NCBI GenBank assembly: GCA_022579005.1
Contig: MU401950.1
Location: forward strand, 1-14,355
Length of the DNA stretch: 14,355 nucleotides
DNA from: Poronia punctata
Taxonomy: Eukaryota > Ascomycota > Sordariomycetes > Xylariales > Xylariaceae
Reading direction: 5' to 3'
Each line of letters starts with the position of its first letter. Within the stretch, counting starts at the first letter, position 1. The notes below the pieces were generated by a model that worked only from the letters and a program-made list of their open reading frames with translations, was not told where the DNA came from and searched no databases. A program made the translations under genes and the position numbers. Of this stretch, positions 1 through 8,450 are shown piece after piece.

Positions 1-270
1 AAAAGTATTATTTATAGCTATAAAATAAACTAGTATATTAGCTTATTTTAAAAAGGTATATTAAATTTAATAAGTTATAAAATAATAAAAATTAATATAA
101 TGCTTACATAGTAAAAGTTATATAGCTGTAGTAAAAACTACTAAAAAAAAAAAGGTCTTTTTATAAAAGGTCTTTCCTTACCTATTTAGTATGTGCAGAT
201 TTTGCAAAGAAAAGAAGTTTTACCTCTTTACGCGTATATTAATTAATACATACAATTTAGCTATTTATGC
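1..270. other. Edge of an AT-rich, RIP-like block
   Basis: This stretch is dominated by A and T, with the few C residues mostly in GCT, ACT or GTC contexts, like the large block at the right end. No open frame resembles a protein. Around 150-180 the composition starts to change, and GC-normal DNA is established by about 270. Two copies of an 11-base string (AAAAGGTCTTT) lie at 150-160 and 165-175. The likely origin is transposon DNA mutated by RIP, judged from composition only. Confidence 0.75.
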
Positions 271-805
271 TAGTTCTGACAGGGCGCTAGCAAAGCCAGA
301 ACAGGTGTTGATCCGCTGCTGGCAGCATAAGCAGACCTGGGACCACAATAGGAAGGGCTCGGTCCATAGGGTACCTATTCCGAGACAGGGATGAAACTAC
401 GTGCATGTACAGGTCCATCGTAATACCACCCTCTTTTCATCAGCACACCCACCTATCCTTGGTAGATTGTTACTCAACCTATTTATTCCATGTATTTGTA
501 AGAGAGTAGGACCTAACACAAGATGAAGTAACAGGCTGCATGAAATTTGGAGATTACTTACCTCTTGTCTCATGGGTGTGGTATTCATCGTTTTCTTCAC
601 AGATAATTCCTACATAGCTCAAGCAGGGCGAACACCATCATCTCCCACTCTTTGACTCTACAATCTCAAACTTTGTATCCAATATCGCCTGTACATTCTA
701 CGTCCCTTGTTTTCTTTAAAAATATATATATCGGAAATATCATACCGACGTGATAGTATTCCGATCCGTACAGTAACCTGCCACTTTGAAGCGCATTTCG
801 GCATC
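271..805. other. Gene-free stretch upstream of the P450
   Basis: Base composition is ordinary. I translated the frames and saw only short ORFs (at most 67 codons, apart from the frame that runs into P450 exon 1), none with a recognisable motif. The last 150 bases presumably hold the P450 promoter and 5' leader. The segment at 271-400 is GC-normal next to the AT-rich edge and could be a fragment of an older sequence; I could not assign it. Confidence 0.5.
717..731 (+). promoter_or_regulatory. Possible TATA region of the P450 gene
   Basis: An AAAATATATATATC run lies 75-90 bases before the ATG at 806, the right position and strand for a fungal TATA element. This is a weak call because such runs are common near AT-rich DNA. 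Confidence 0.3.
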
Positions 806-2720
806 ATGACGCTACTTGGTATACTCGCATCTGTTGCGATATACGCAGCCTGGATTGGCACCTTTTACGTGAGCTTTGCGACCGATTGTGTATATAGACA
901 TATGCGCCTCTCTAATCTTACTTGGAGTAATAGGGTATTTTTACCATTGTCTACCGCATCAGATTCCATCCCCTGCGACGATGTCCGGGCCCCTTACTAG
1001 GCGCAATCACGGATGCGTATGGAGGCTACCTGGCTTGGAGACGGAGTGATCATCTCGCTATACACCAATTGCATGAGCATTATGGTATATTTTAGCTTTC
1101 GGGGGTCGTGGTGTCCTTTTTATATATCCGATTTATTGATCATGTTCGTGTGTGCAGGGTCGGTAGTTCGTCTTGCTCCTGATAGGCTTGTTTTTAATTC
1201 TCTTCAGGCTTTTCAAGGTTTGGTTTTTCATTTCACTTTTCATTTCACTTTTCATTTCACTTCTTATTTCATATAGGCTTCTAGCTACTTAAGCAGGGTT
1301 AACATTTTACAAGATATATATCAGAATCCTCGATGCACCAAGTCCTTTCTCTACCTCTACTCCCGAGACAAGAACCAACCGACGACATTCAGCACCATCG
1401 AAGCCGAAGCTCATCGGGAACGGCGAAAGCTCATCAGCCAACCGATTTCGCAGCGCGCAATGCGACTCTTCGAACCCACCATGCTGAAGCAAATCGACAT
1501 TTTCCTACGCCAGATCTACAGGTCGTCCTCGGATGGCAAAGTAGAGAATCTGACAGATAGGGCGGAATGGCTCGGGATCGACATTATAGGGATCTTGTCT
1601 TTCGGGTATCACCTGAACCTACAGACGGACGAGACGTATAGGTTTATACCGAGGTCGTTTGCGGACATCAAGGCGAGGATCAATACGTTTATGCAGTTTC
1701 CCCTGTTGTCGTGGTTCGCGCCGGTGATTACGTATTTCACGGAGCCGGAGAAGGACAAGTTGTTGAAGATGGTTTTTATGATGATGAAGAGTCGGGCGGA
1801 GAGGGAGGTGGACCAAGACGCGGATCGGGATTTTGACTTTTATAGCCATGCGAAGGGGAGTTTGGATTACGGACCGGAGTATTTCGAGTATGGCGAGTTC
1901 ATGGCCGAAGCCGCGTTTTTCGTTACGGCTGGTGAGTTTTATATTACTTATATCATAACATAAAGTTGTTTACTGTTTTATTCCCCCCTTCTTCTTGGAT
2001 TACGAAACGCTGACTTTGTTCGATGCTGTTTTAAAAGGCGGTACCCCACCAGCAACAGTCATCTGCGCATTAATTTTCTATCTCATGCGCTACCCGGACT
2101 GCTACGGACGATTATGCGAAGAAATCAGGACAACCTTCAAGTCCGGAAACGAAATCAGAGGGGAAGGTGGGGGGCAATTGATGGGTTGTCGGTACTTGCG
2201 CGCCTGTATCGACGAGACGATGCGTATGTCGCCACCGTCACTTACTACGCTTTGGCGCGAACAGGATAAAGATGATACAGATGACAGCCCATTTATTGTC
2301 GACGGACTTGTTATTCCGCGAGGTGTGCAGGTTGGGATGAATATGTATTCCCTGCATCATAACGAGGACTATTTCCCTGATTCTTTTGTTTTTTCGCCGG
2401 AGCGCTGGTACGATGAAGGTGAAGAGAAGAAGAATGTGGAACAGGCATTTGTGCCGTTTCTACAAGGGACTCGGTCCTGTGCTGGGAAAGCGATGGCTTA
2501 TTATGAGATTAGTCTCGTGGTGGCGAAGATGTTGTGGTATTTTGATATCGAATCTGCTCCTGGGAAGGCGGGAGAGCTTGGAGAGGGAATTCCCGGGAGA
2601 AGGGATGGGAGGCATAGGGTTAGGGAGTATCAGATGGAGGATTGTAATAGTGCTACTCATGACGGGCCGAATGTGGTTTTTAAACTTCGCTCGGGCGTTG
2701 AAGCGGAGTTTGTTGAGTAG
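806..2720 (+). CDS. Cytochrome P450 monooxygenase, five exons, 524 aa
   Basis: Exons by splice reconstruction are 806-868, 934-1084, 1158-1217, 1314-1931 and 2038-2720 (1575 nt, TAG stop). Introns are 65, 73, 96 and 106 nt with GT..AG ends; the last has a CTGAC branch site. Residues 1-32 form a hydrophobic ER anchor, followed by the hinge FHPLRRCPGP. The first beta region reads YGSVVRLAPDRL (from about 71). The helix-C HRERRK lies at about 125-130. The helix-K ExxR is E357/R360, PERW is at 418-421, and the haem loop FLQGTRSCAG puts the haem thiolate at Cys445. Length and motif order match an intact class II fungal P450, which would use an NADPH reductase in the ER membrane. Helix I reads AGGTPPAT instead of the usual acid-Thr pair. 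The substrate is unknown. The convergent neighbour is a BBE-like oxidase, which suggests joint action in a tailoring pathway (inference). The start at 806 is chosen because the anchor follows at once and every phase fits. Confidence 0.94.
1229..1262 (+). repeat. 12-bp tandem repeat inside P450 intron 3
   Basis: The unit CATTTCACTTTT is repeated about 2.8 times with perfect copies at 1229-1240 and 1241-1252. It lies inside the intron 1218-1313 and forms a pyrimidine-rich tract. The intron has a weak donor (GTTTGG) and an AAG acceptor. The reading frame through the repeat gives a Phe-His-Phe-Thr pattern, which has no place in a P450, so I treat it as intronic. Confidence 0.85.
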
Positions 2721-2787
2721 ATAGGTACTTAGGTAGTCAACAAGTCAGGGGGCTTGCAAGGTCATGGACGCGCTCTAGGAAAAGTGT

Positions 2788-2814
2788 TATCTATCTATCT
2801 ATCTATCTATCTAT
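2788..2814 (+). repeat. TATC microsatellite between convergent genes
   Basis: Six TATC units plus TAT, in the 112-bp spacer between the P450 stop (2720) and the oxidase stop (2833). It would lie in the 3' UTR of one or both transcripts, where the two 3' ends probably overlap. Such tetranucleotide runs vary readily in length. Confidence 0.9.
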
Positions 2815-2832
2815 TTTCTATCATCTGTATGT

Positions 2833-4678
2833 CTAATTCTTGGAAAAAAGCTTAAACCCTCCTTGAACCAAGTTTTGAAATACGAGCTCGGGATCATATT
2901 GCTCCTGTACCTCTCTCATCTTCTGCACATTCTCCGGTCCATAGCTAGCAAGGACATCCTGATCCCAACTAGCATCGTTCATGAACAGATATGGAAGATC
3001 CTTTCCCCTCTTTCTCGACGCAGCCCGGACTTGACTAGTGGCATCACCCTCAGCAGTATGTACCGTGGAGTCATCACTAGGCCAAAGCCAGGCCGTGGTG
3101 AACGAAAGCCAACTCTGATCAACAGCCTCAAGACCAAGGATATTCCCGCCTCGTTCGTCCCCTAGTCCCGCTACTCGTGATGATATTGGCTGCAGGGTAG
3201 CTGCTAGGAAACCGCCTTGGATTGATTTCATCGTAGATACCGCGGATGTGTTTTGTATGATATTGGCAATGTCCTCGTAGAGAGCCAAGTCGGCCTTGAA
3301 TGAGACAGTGTGCCAATCAGCTCTAGATATAGTATAAGATTAGTACGAACGGAAACGAAAAACTCTCTGTTGGCTATCCGTACCTCACGTCCATCGGAAT
3401 CACATATTCAGCCAAATAGCTCGTGAATGATTTAATCCCCGTATTGTCCGATGTAGTCGGTATGTCGTCAAAAGCAGAAAATGCCGCAGGGTTATCCTCC
3501 GGTTTTAGATAAATCATTGAAACCAAGACGCCCACGGTGGAATTGGTAGGGGATGACAAGATTATGAGGTTTGCGTAAGGATCTTTGGAGGGTGTGCTTT
3601 GAAATTCGTGATATGCCTTTACGATGGCGGGTAGGTCCTCGATGGTGTATGTTCTGATTCCACCCCATATTTTACCCAGGGGGTAGTTTCTTAGGTTGAA
3701 TTCTGTGACGATGCCTTTTTTTTTTTTTTTCGTTAGCATTTGGTCTGGTGTTGTTGACTCTCTTGCTATATAGTTCCCAGGGTTTTATGGGGGAGAGGGA
3801 GAAAGAGAGGAGGTGGCTATACCAAAGTTGTTTGTCCCGCCTTTCAGAGCCACATAGAGATTTGTATTCTCTTGAGCATTGGCGTTGACGAATGTGCCGT
3901 TGGAGAGAAGAACCTTTTTTCATCATGAGCATTCGTTGGGTTTGGGTTTGCACTTCTAGGAATACATACCTCAAAATTAACCACGTTATCACAAGCCAAT
4001 CCATACAAATCCGTGAGCCAACTTAAACCCCCTGCCAAGAATCAGTAAGTAACCACCACTCCATATAAAAGGGGGGTTATAGCAACCTACCACCGAGTAT
4101 CAAACCACCCACACCAACATCTAACACCCTACCGCCAACAACCACTGTTTCATAAGGCTCTAGATAGCTATAAACATCCCCCCAAGTTAAGCCCGAGCCG
4201 ACAATAGTAGTTTCTTCTTGTTGATCGTAGACTAGGCGGTTAAAGCCAGCCATGTCGATCAGTACACCACTATCAACATTGGCGAAACCATGATGAGGCG
4301 AGTGGCCACCCGAACGGACGGCGAGGTTGACTTGGTTGTCGATGATGATCCCGGTCCCTTGTTGAAGCTCGTCCTTTGTACGGGGCTGGAATATGCAAGT
4401 GGGCATTCCCCATGCTGTCTCGACCCTTGAGGTCCCCTTTTGGTGAGATATGATAACAAAAGGCAGGGATATGGGAAAACGTACCAATTCTTGGTCCGAA
4501 GAGTTTCGTATTCTTCGTCGTAGGGCCGGATTGCGTCATCCCCTACTACTTCTCTGAGCTGTTGGCATACTGCTTGAGGGCCATTGGCTTGTGAGGTTGG
4601 AGTGAGGTACGAATGTACCAATGGGATTGAAGAAGCAATGATATGTATGAGGAGGACATTTGGTGTGGTAGCCAACAT
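2833..4678 (-). CDS. Secreted FAD-linked oxidase, BBE-like, six exons, 500 aa
   Basis: Exons on the minus strand are 4678-4485, 4425-4091, 4031-3970, 3913-3823, 3714-3384 and 3322-2833 (1503 nt, TAG stop). Introns are 59, 59, 56, 108 and 61 nt, and phases fit at each junction. Residues 1-23 are a signal peptide. An FAD_binding_4 (PCMH) domain follows: PTCIFQP at about 73-79, then RSGGHS with His106, the usual site of 8-alpha-histidyl FAD attachment. [10 protein letters not shown] leads into [12 protein letters not shown] and KGGTNNFG (about 221-228). The C-terminal BBE domain ends in [15 protein letters not shown] and YDPELVF. Length is normal for fungal members, which oxidise alcohols, sugars or biosynthetic intermediates with O2 and release H2O2. 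The second covalent Cys of plant BBE appears absent (VLDVG where plants have CPTVG), so single covalent FAD is expected. The neighbouring P450 suggests a biosynthetic role. The substrate cannot be read from sequence. Confidence 0.94.
3716..3730. repeat. T15 run beside a splice acceptor of the oxidase gene
   Basis: Fifteen T on the plus strand, read as A15 on the coding strand, lie immediately before the AG that ends the fourth oxidase intron (3715-3822). The branch-like GCTAAC sits just upstream of the run. The homopolymer separates branch and acceptor, so its length sets their spacing. It is also a likely place for sequencing length error, with no effect on the frame because it is intronic. 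Confidence 0.9.
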
Positions 4679-4730
4679 GATGAATATCCTGGTTCAACGT
4701 GTTCCCGACCAAACAAAAGGTTGTGTGGAA

Positions 4731-4739
4731 TATAATTGG
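4731..4739 (-). promoter_or_regulatory. Possible CCAAT/TATA element of the oxidase gene
   Basis: Read on the minus strand, CCAATTATA lies about 55-60 bases before the oxidase ATG (4678). It combines a CCAAT pentamer (HAP-complex type) with an AT-rich core. Position and strand fit; the motif is short, so confidence is low. Confidence 0.3.
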
Positions 4740-5156
4740 TCGTTGTAACTTGTTGATCTTGGTTTTATGAATACCAATACTTGATAAACGATACGATCAT
4801 CATTCAAGAGATTGTTCATTTCTACCCAGCCTACCTGCTGCAATATACTTATGTATGTGCTTGAAAATGAAGGGCGCCCCTTAACCCGAGCCCCTATCTA
4901 TTGATTCTTGACAAATCTTCAGCCGAAAAGCTGAAAACACCCCCCTATTTCCAGCATCATGGTCTTTTTTTGGTTTTTTACCACGCTCAAAATAGAATAA
5001 AAGTCCTCACTCACGGCTTAGAGTCTTGATAGAGTATATGCCTCCGGCCCAAGTCAAGATGGGGGCGAAGGATTGAACGCTGATCATTTGTGACAGAAGA
5101 CGGTGGACAAGGCTATTGTGACTTTGTCTTGGAGGAATGTCAAAGTAATGGATCGC

Positions 5157-5170
5157 CGGCCAGCTGACCG
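5157..5170. promoter_or_regulatory. Possible Zn2Cys6-type site CGG-N8-CCG
   Basis: A CGG/CCG inverted pair with an 8-base spacer (CCAGCTGA) lies about 480 bases upstream of the oxidase ATG. Inverted CGG triplets are the classical binding pattern of fungal binuclear zinc-cluster regulators. One copy in a kilobase is close to what chance allows, so this is only a candidate. Confidence 0.22.
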
Positions 5171-5587
5171 ACAATGCAACCGCCAGCCGTACCTTGATTT
5201 TGTGTGTGGCCAGCCAGCGACGATCTATTTATGATTACATATTCTACGAATACCTACTCCAGAATAAATGAAGTAAGGCTACAAAGGCCTGCATGTGGTG
5301 CAATCCCGCCTTTTTGTCGATTATTCCCTTCATGCATGTTGATGTGCAGGTTGTAACTTTATGTTATATATATAAATATGTTGGAGTCGAATCTTGATTG
5401 GTGGTTTATTCCTGGCACCATTGCAGAAAGCTACCATACCCCTCCCCCCTTTATAGAAGAAGAGATGTGGTGGGTTGCAATGCCCGAGTTTACGAGGGAT
5501 AATTGTTCCTAGAATGGTAAAGTGGAAATAAGCTTTGAGAATGGCCAGACGTCCTTTTTTCTTCTTTTATCCCGCCCCTGCAACTCA

Positions 5588-5593
5588 CACGTG
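5588..5593. promoter_or_regulatory. CACGTG E-box-like palindrome
   Basis: A perfect six-base palindrome of the kind bound by bHLH factors. It is about 900 bases from the oxidase start and beyond the stop of the ORF at 5733-6146, so its target gene is unclear. Confidence 0.18.
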
Positions 5594-5732
5594 ATAAATT
5601 ATCCAAAGTCTAGACACGAGGAGCAAGAACCCCGTCTGCCACATCAACAACAACAGGTCTGTAACTCCACAGACAAATATATCGCAAAATAATGCTTTAC
5701 ACAGGACATATGAAAAGCCCGCCAGCCAAGCT

Positions 5733-6146
5733 TCAACTACCTAAACCAGAGCCTCGAGGCCTAACAACCCAGACCGAAAGATCAATAGTCAAGTTCTCCA
5801 ACCAAGGCCAAGATATTAGGTAGCACCTAGCTTGCCATTTTATAAGGCTCGCCGGTAATACGGACTGGTGGTCTGACAGCATCGTATATCCCAACACACT
5901 TGGACCAGCTGGCAACCCTGGGTACTCGAGGGTCAGGTTTGGGAGTATCAATTCCGTACACATGGTAACGATGATGTTCGGTCGGACTGGTCTGCGCTGA
6001 CCTCGATGACTGCTCATCCCAAGACGGCACCGGGCCCTGACGATGTCCGGATCGGTCTCTTCTCGCCGGCGTCCCCCTTGGAATTGAAGGCCATTGACAA
6101 ACACATACTCAACATGCTGCAGAAACTCGTGGCGCAAAGGTAGCAT
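5733..6146 (-). CDS. Unassigned ORF, possible decayed transcription-factor-like N-terminus
   Basis: ATG at 6146, TGA stop at 5733-5735, 137 codons. I do not recognise the whole protein. The start (LRHEFLQHVEYVFVNG, then DPDIVRA at about 34-40) resembles the opening of fungal regulators that begin with an FVFVN-type string followed by a conserved Arg-rich segment. After about residue 40 the frame turns into sequence without a clear family pattern. A second minus-strand frame (6030-5827), rich in Ser, Thr and Pro, looks more protein-like there. That fits a frameshift near 6020-6030, or an unrecognised intron, in a decaying gene. No zinc cluster is visible. It could equally be a chance ORF. Confidence 0.25.
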   Translation of the reverse strand: MLPLRHEFLQHVEYVFVNGLQFQGGRRREETDPDIVRARCRLGMSSHRGQRRPVRPNIIVTMCTELILPNLTLEYPGLPAGPSVLGYTMLSDHQSVLPASLIKWQARCYLISWPWLENLTIDLSVWVVRPRGSGLGS

Positions 6147-6805
6147 CAACAGTCACTATGGCTAGATCGGATAGATTCTGGATTAATCATGGGTTACCTG
6201 TGCTTGTCGCCTTTTGCATACTAGATTTCGAATAGTTTAGACCTGTATCCTAGTCAATACACAGGTTACAAATCAGCAAGTGTTTGAGACCGATAAAGAA
6301 AGGGAGAATTACCCCTTGGTCAGTCAGGGTTAGGACATTGTTGGTGACGGGGATCACACCGGCGGGCGACGGGCGATGGGCGGGGCGGACCGAGGTGAAA
6401 AGTCGGGGTTCGTGAGTTGCATTGGCCCCTGTTCCATATTACTTATCACCATGCAGGCTGGCATGACGGAACCTTTCCGATATCACGTTCACGGCCTAGG
6501 CTTCCACTATCGCCCCTTTTCTCCGCATTACGCCCTATTCAAACGTCCCATTTTGCAATACGGCAAATCGGGAGTGGCTTCCTGGTGTGTTCGATTCCTT
6601 TCTCGCTTGGAGTATCGGCGAGACCAACCTTGAGACGATTACTCCCAGACCGGCATGGTCTAACCGTGCCTGTCGTCGTTGAGGACGCATGTGGGCAGTG
6701 TATATAGGAGAAGCAATAGCGGGCTATCCAGACAAAGAATCGCCCTCGGTAATCCCCATCGGTCACTCGTTTCAAGGGACTGTGAAGCTTACTGCCATCG
6801 ATGCC
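6147..6805. other. Gene-free region upstream of the protease remnant
   Basis: Several overlapping short ORFs exist on both strands, but none shows a recognisable domain. 6355-6400 is locally rich in GGGCGA/GGCGGGG strings. The last 100 bases form the promoter of the protease gene. Confidence 0.5.
6701..6706 (+). promoter_or_regulatory. Possible TATA box of the subtilase gene
   Basis: TATATA on the plus strand, 100 bases before the ATG at 6806, in otherwise GC-balanced DNA, which makes it stand out. It is consistent with a once-functional promoter for the protease gene. Confidence 0.45.
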
Positions 6806-8359
6806 ATGGAGGCTAGGAAGGGCACCCGTTTATTCATCCTTCTTCTAGCTCACTTTCTGTGCGTCTCGGCAAGTTGGAAGTATGCCGAACCGGAAAAATA
6901 TCCCAATGTCCCAGAATATGGACCAAAGGTGAGACGCACCGATACTACTCCAAGAATTGTGCGCGTTCCTAACAGTGCTACCGGTGTAGCCTAACCCGCC
7001 GTATATGGTGGACAACACCAAGAATTACTATCACGTAGCCCCAGATAAAGGTGCGTACTCTTTCACTGGTGTTTATCCTGACTGTCGAGTAACAGCTGTA
7101 TACCGACGGGCCCAGTTTTCGCACCGATGTGCTATCATTTTTACCTGCGTTGTCACTTATGCTCCGGGGCTTGTCTCTCGCTTGGTTGGGTATTTACTTA
7201 CTATTATCCGCCAGGTTCTTCCAATGGGCCTGTCTGGTCATACTCCGGTAGTTATGACAAGTACATTTCTAATCTTCGTCGTGGGACGGTCATGCGTGGT
7301 GGTTTCAGGAACAAAACGTCCACCATCATGACCGGCTTCAATGCTAGCCAAAAAAAGCGCCGTAGTAGCTCCTACTGGCTTGAGGATTTGGGGCCTCCAG
7401 GTAGTGTAAGTATATCTGATAGGGCTTGGACAAAGCAGTTTGTGGCCATCTTGGCTGACGAAGACGAGGGCGTAGCGACCTCTTGCTGGAGACGGGTACA
7501 AGTACTATCGGAACGTGGTCATCTTCAGAATAACTTGCACTTGGAGATCGACGAGATACACGACCACAGGGATTGGAACGCCAAGAACCCACCACCGAGC
7601 GGCCCGGACCTCCGAAACTTGAGACTGGGGAGTAGGGGGGCTGTCAAAGCCTCGGCCGACGATGCTGCGCCGCGCAACGAGCTTCGGCTCGCGAAAAGAA
7701 AGCCGACCTCCGCAACGGCGGATGGCTATTACAACGATGCTCTGATTTCGCTGCCCCCCGATCAACTTTGGAAAAGGGGTGCAAGGGGCGGCAAGACCGG
7801 CGTCAGGAACTTCTTGTACTACTATGACGATACAGCGGGGTCGGGCATCAGCGTCTACGCCCTGGGCGAGGCTGGTGGCGTCAAGACGGACCACCCAGAC
7901 TCCCAGAGTGGGCGGAGACGGACACAAAGCCGGTACTTCTGAATGCTCCCACGTACGGTACAAGTTACAACTGTCGGGGAAAATACCGATCCACACGGCA
8001 CGCGAGTGGCAGCAGTCATGAACGGAAAGGTGTTGGGTGTGTGTAAGAAGTGCCGAGTGGTCAGCACTGCGTACAAGTATCCGCAATACAAAAATTCTGA
8101 TCCTCGTGATTGGTATTTGGAAGATCTGCTGGCGGCCTGGGACGACATGAACGGCGGAGGTAGATCGCCCGCATCATCTGTCATTAATCTCTCGTGGGGC
8201 TCCGACTCGAAGTTCTGGACCCCAGCTTTCCTGCGCAAGCTCTACAACATATTGAAAAGGATGGACAGCGCCGGCGTGACGGTCAACTGCCTTCTGGACT
8301 TCCCCAATGGCGGAGATCTGAAGGATGTCTGTAACAAGGGGCTTAATATAGCGACTTAA
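6806..8359 (+). pseudogene. Subtilisin-like (S8) protease remnant, 3'-truncated and frameshifted
   Basis: The gene starts well: the ATG at 6806 sits in GCCATGG and gives a 22-residue signal peptide (LFILLLAHFLCVSA). Exon 1 is 6806-6928, intron 6929-6989 has a CTAAC branch site, exon 2 is 6990-7050, and a 164-nt intron 7051-7214 leads into exon 3. The subtilase domain shows DDTAGSGISVY near 7826-7858. After it comes HGTRVAAVMNGKVLGV with the catalytic His codon at 7994, then SVINLSWG near 8180. An in-frame TGA sits at 7940-7942, but the protein pattern moves to another frame between about 7905 and 7978 (EWAETDTKPV..APTYGTSYNC) and back, so two small indels explain it. A similar shift may lie near 7480-7530. 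The usual Asp motif reads GEAGG, and the GTSMA serine region is missing: coding sequence ends at a TAA at 8357-8359 where AT-rich DNA starts. The product is almost certainly inactive. Confidence 0.8.
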
Positions 8360-8399
8360 AAGTAGGAATAGCTTTAATTTAATTTAATAATTTTGTATA

Positions 8400-8450
8400 A
8401 GCTAAAAGGGTCTATAAAGAGAAAGTCCCTCTTTAAGCCCTTAAGGGAAT
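8400..8450. other. Transition zone with partly preserved GC at the block edge
   Basis: Between the protease break and the fully AT-rich DNA lies a short patch with strings such as AAAAGGGTCT, AAGTCCCTCT and the perfect palindrome CCCTTAAGGG (8438-8447). It breaks the no-TC/GA rule of the block. It resembles in style, though not by clear alignment, the GGTCTTT copies at the left edge of the island (150-175). It may be the less mutated end of a repeat. Confidence 0.4.

Larger units (their letters stand above)
4740..5732. other. Gene-free intergenic region upstream of the oxidase
   Basis: No open frame of note on either strand. It has ordinary composition with pyrimidine-rich patches (4930-5000, 5440-5455). 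It probably holds the distal oxidase promoter and the 3' flank of the minus-strand ORF at 5733-6146. Possible regulatory strings are CGG-N8-CCG at 5157-5170, an AT run at 5365-5379 and CACGTG at 5588-5593. Confidence 0.6.

Noticed and set aside
271..305. GTTCTG..CAGAAC inverted repeat considered as a tRNA or terminator
   Set aside because: The stem is only six base pairs with a long loop and no tRNA arms.
397..600. Minus-strand ORF of 67 codons near the left edge
   Set aside because: No motif and no splice partner; length is within chance for this composition.
1013..1276. Plus-strand ORF of 87 codons taken as one protein
   Set aside because: Only its middle part (1158-1217) matches a P450; the start and end are introns 2 and 3 read through, and the real upstream exon is in another frame.
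2386..2724. Plus-strand ORF overlapping the P450 C-terminus
   Set aside because: It is a shadow in another frame of the exon carrying PERW and the haem loop.
6376..6775. Overlapping short ORFs on both strands upstream of the protease
   Set aside because: Low-information sequence without domains; the region is better explained as promoter and intergenic DNA.
7080..7130. Possible extra small exon inside the 164-nt subtilase intron
   Set aside because: The string after TAACAG reads well in one frame (GPSFRTD), but phases at both junctions do not fit, so I kept the single intron.
7389..7422. Possible mini-intron GTAGTGTAAG..CTGATAG in the subtilase
   Set aside because: At under 30 nt it is too short for a fungal spliceosomal intron, and the frame is open through it.
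7505..8086. Minus-strand ORF of 193 codons, the longest single minus-strand frame
   Set aside because: It is antisense to the subtilase exon, which has clear domain motifs on the plus strand; the minus translation shows no family pattern.
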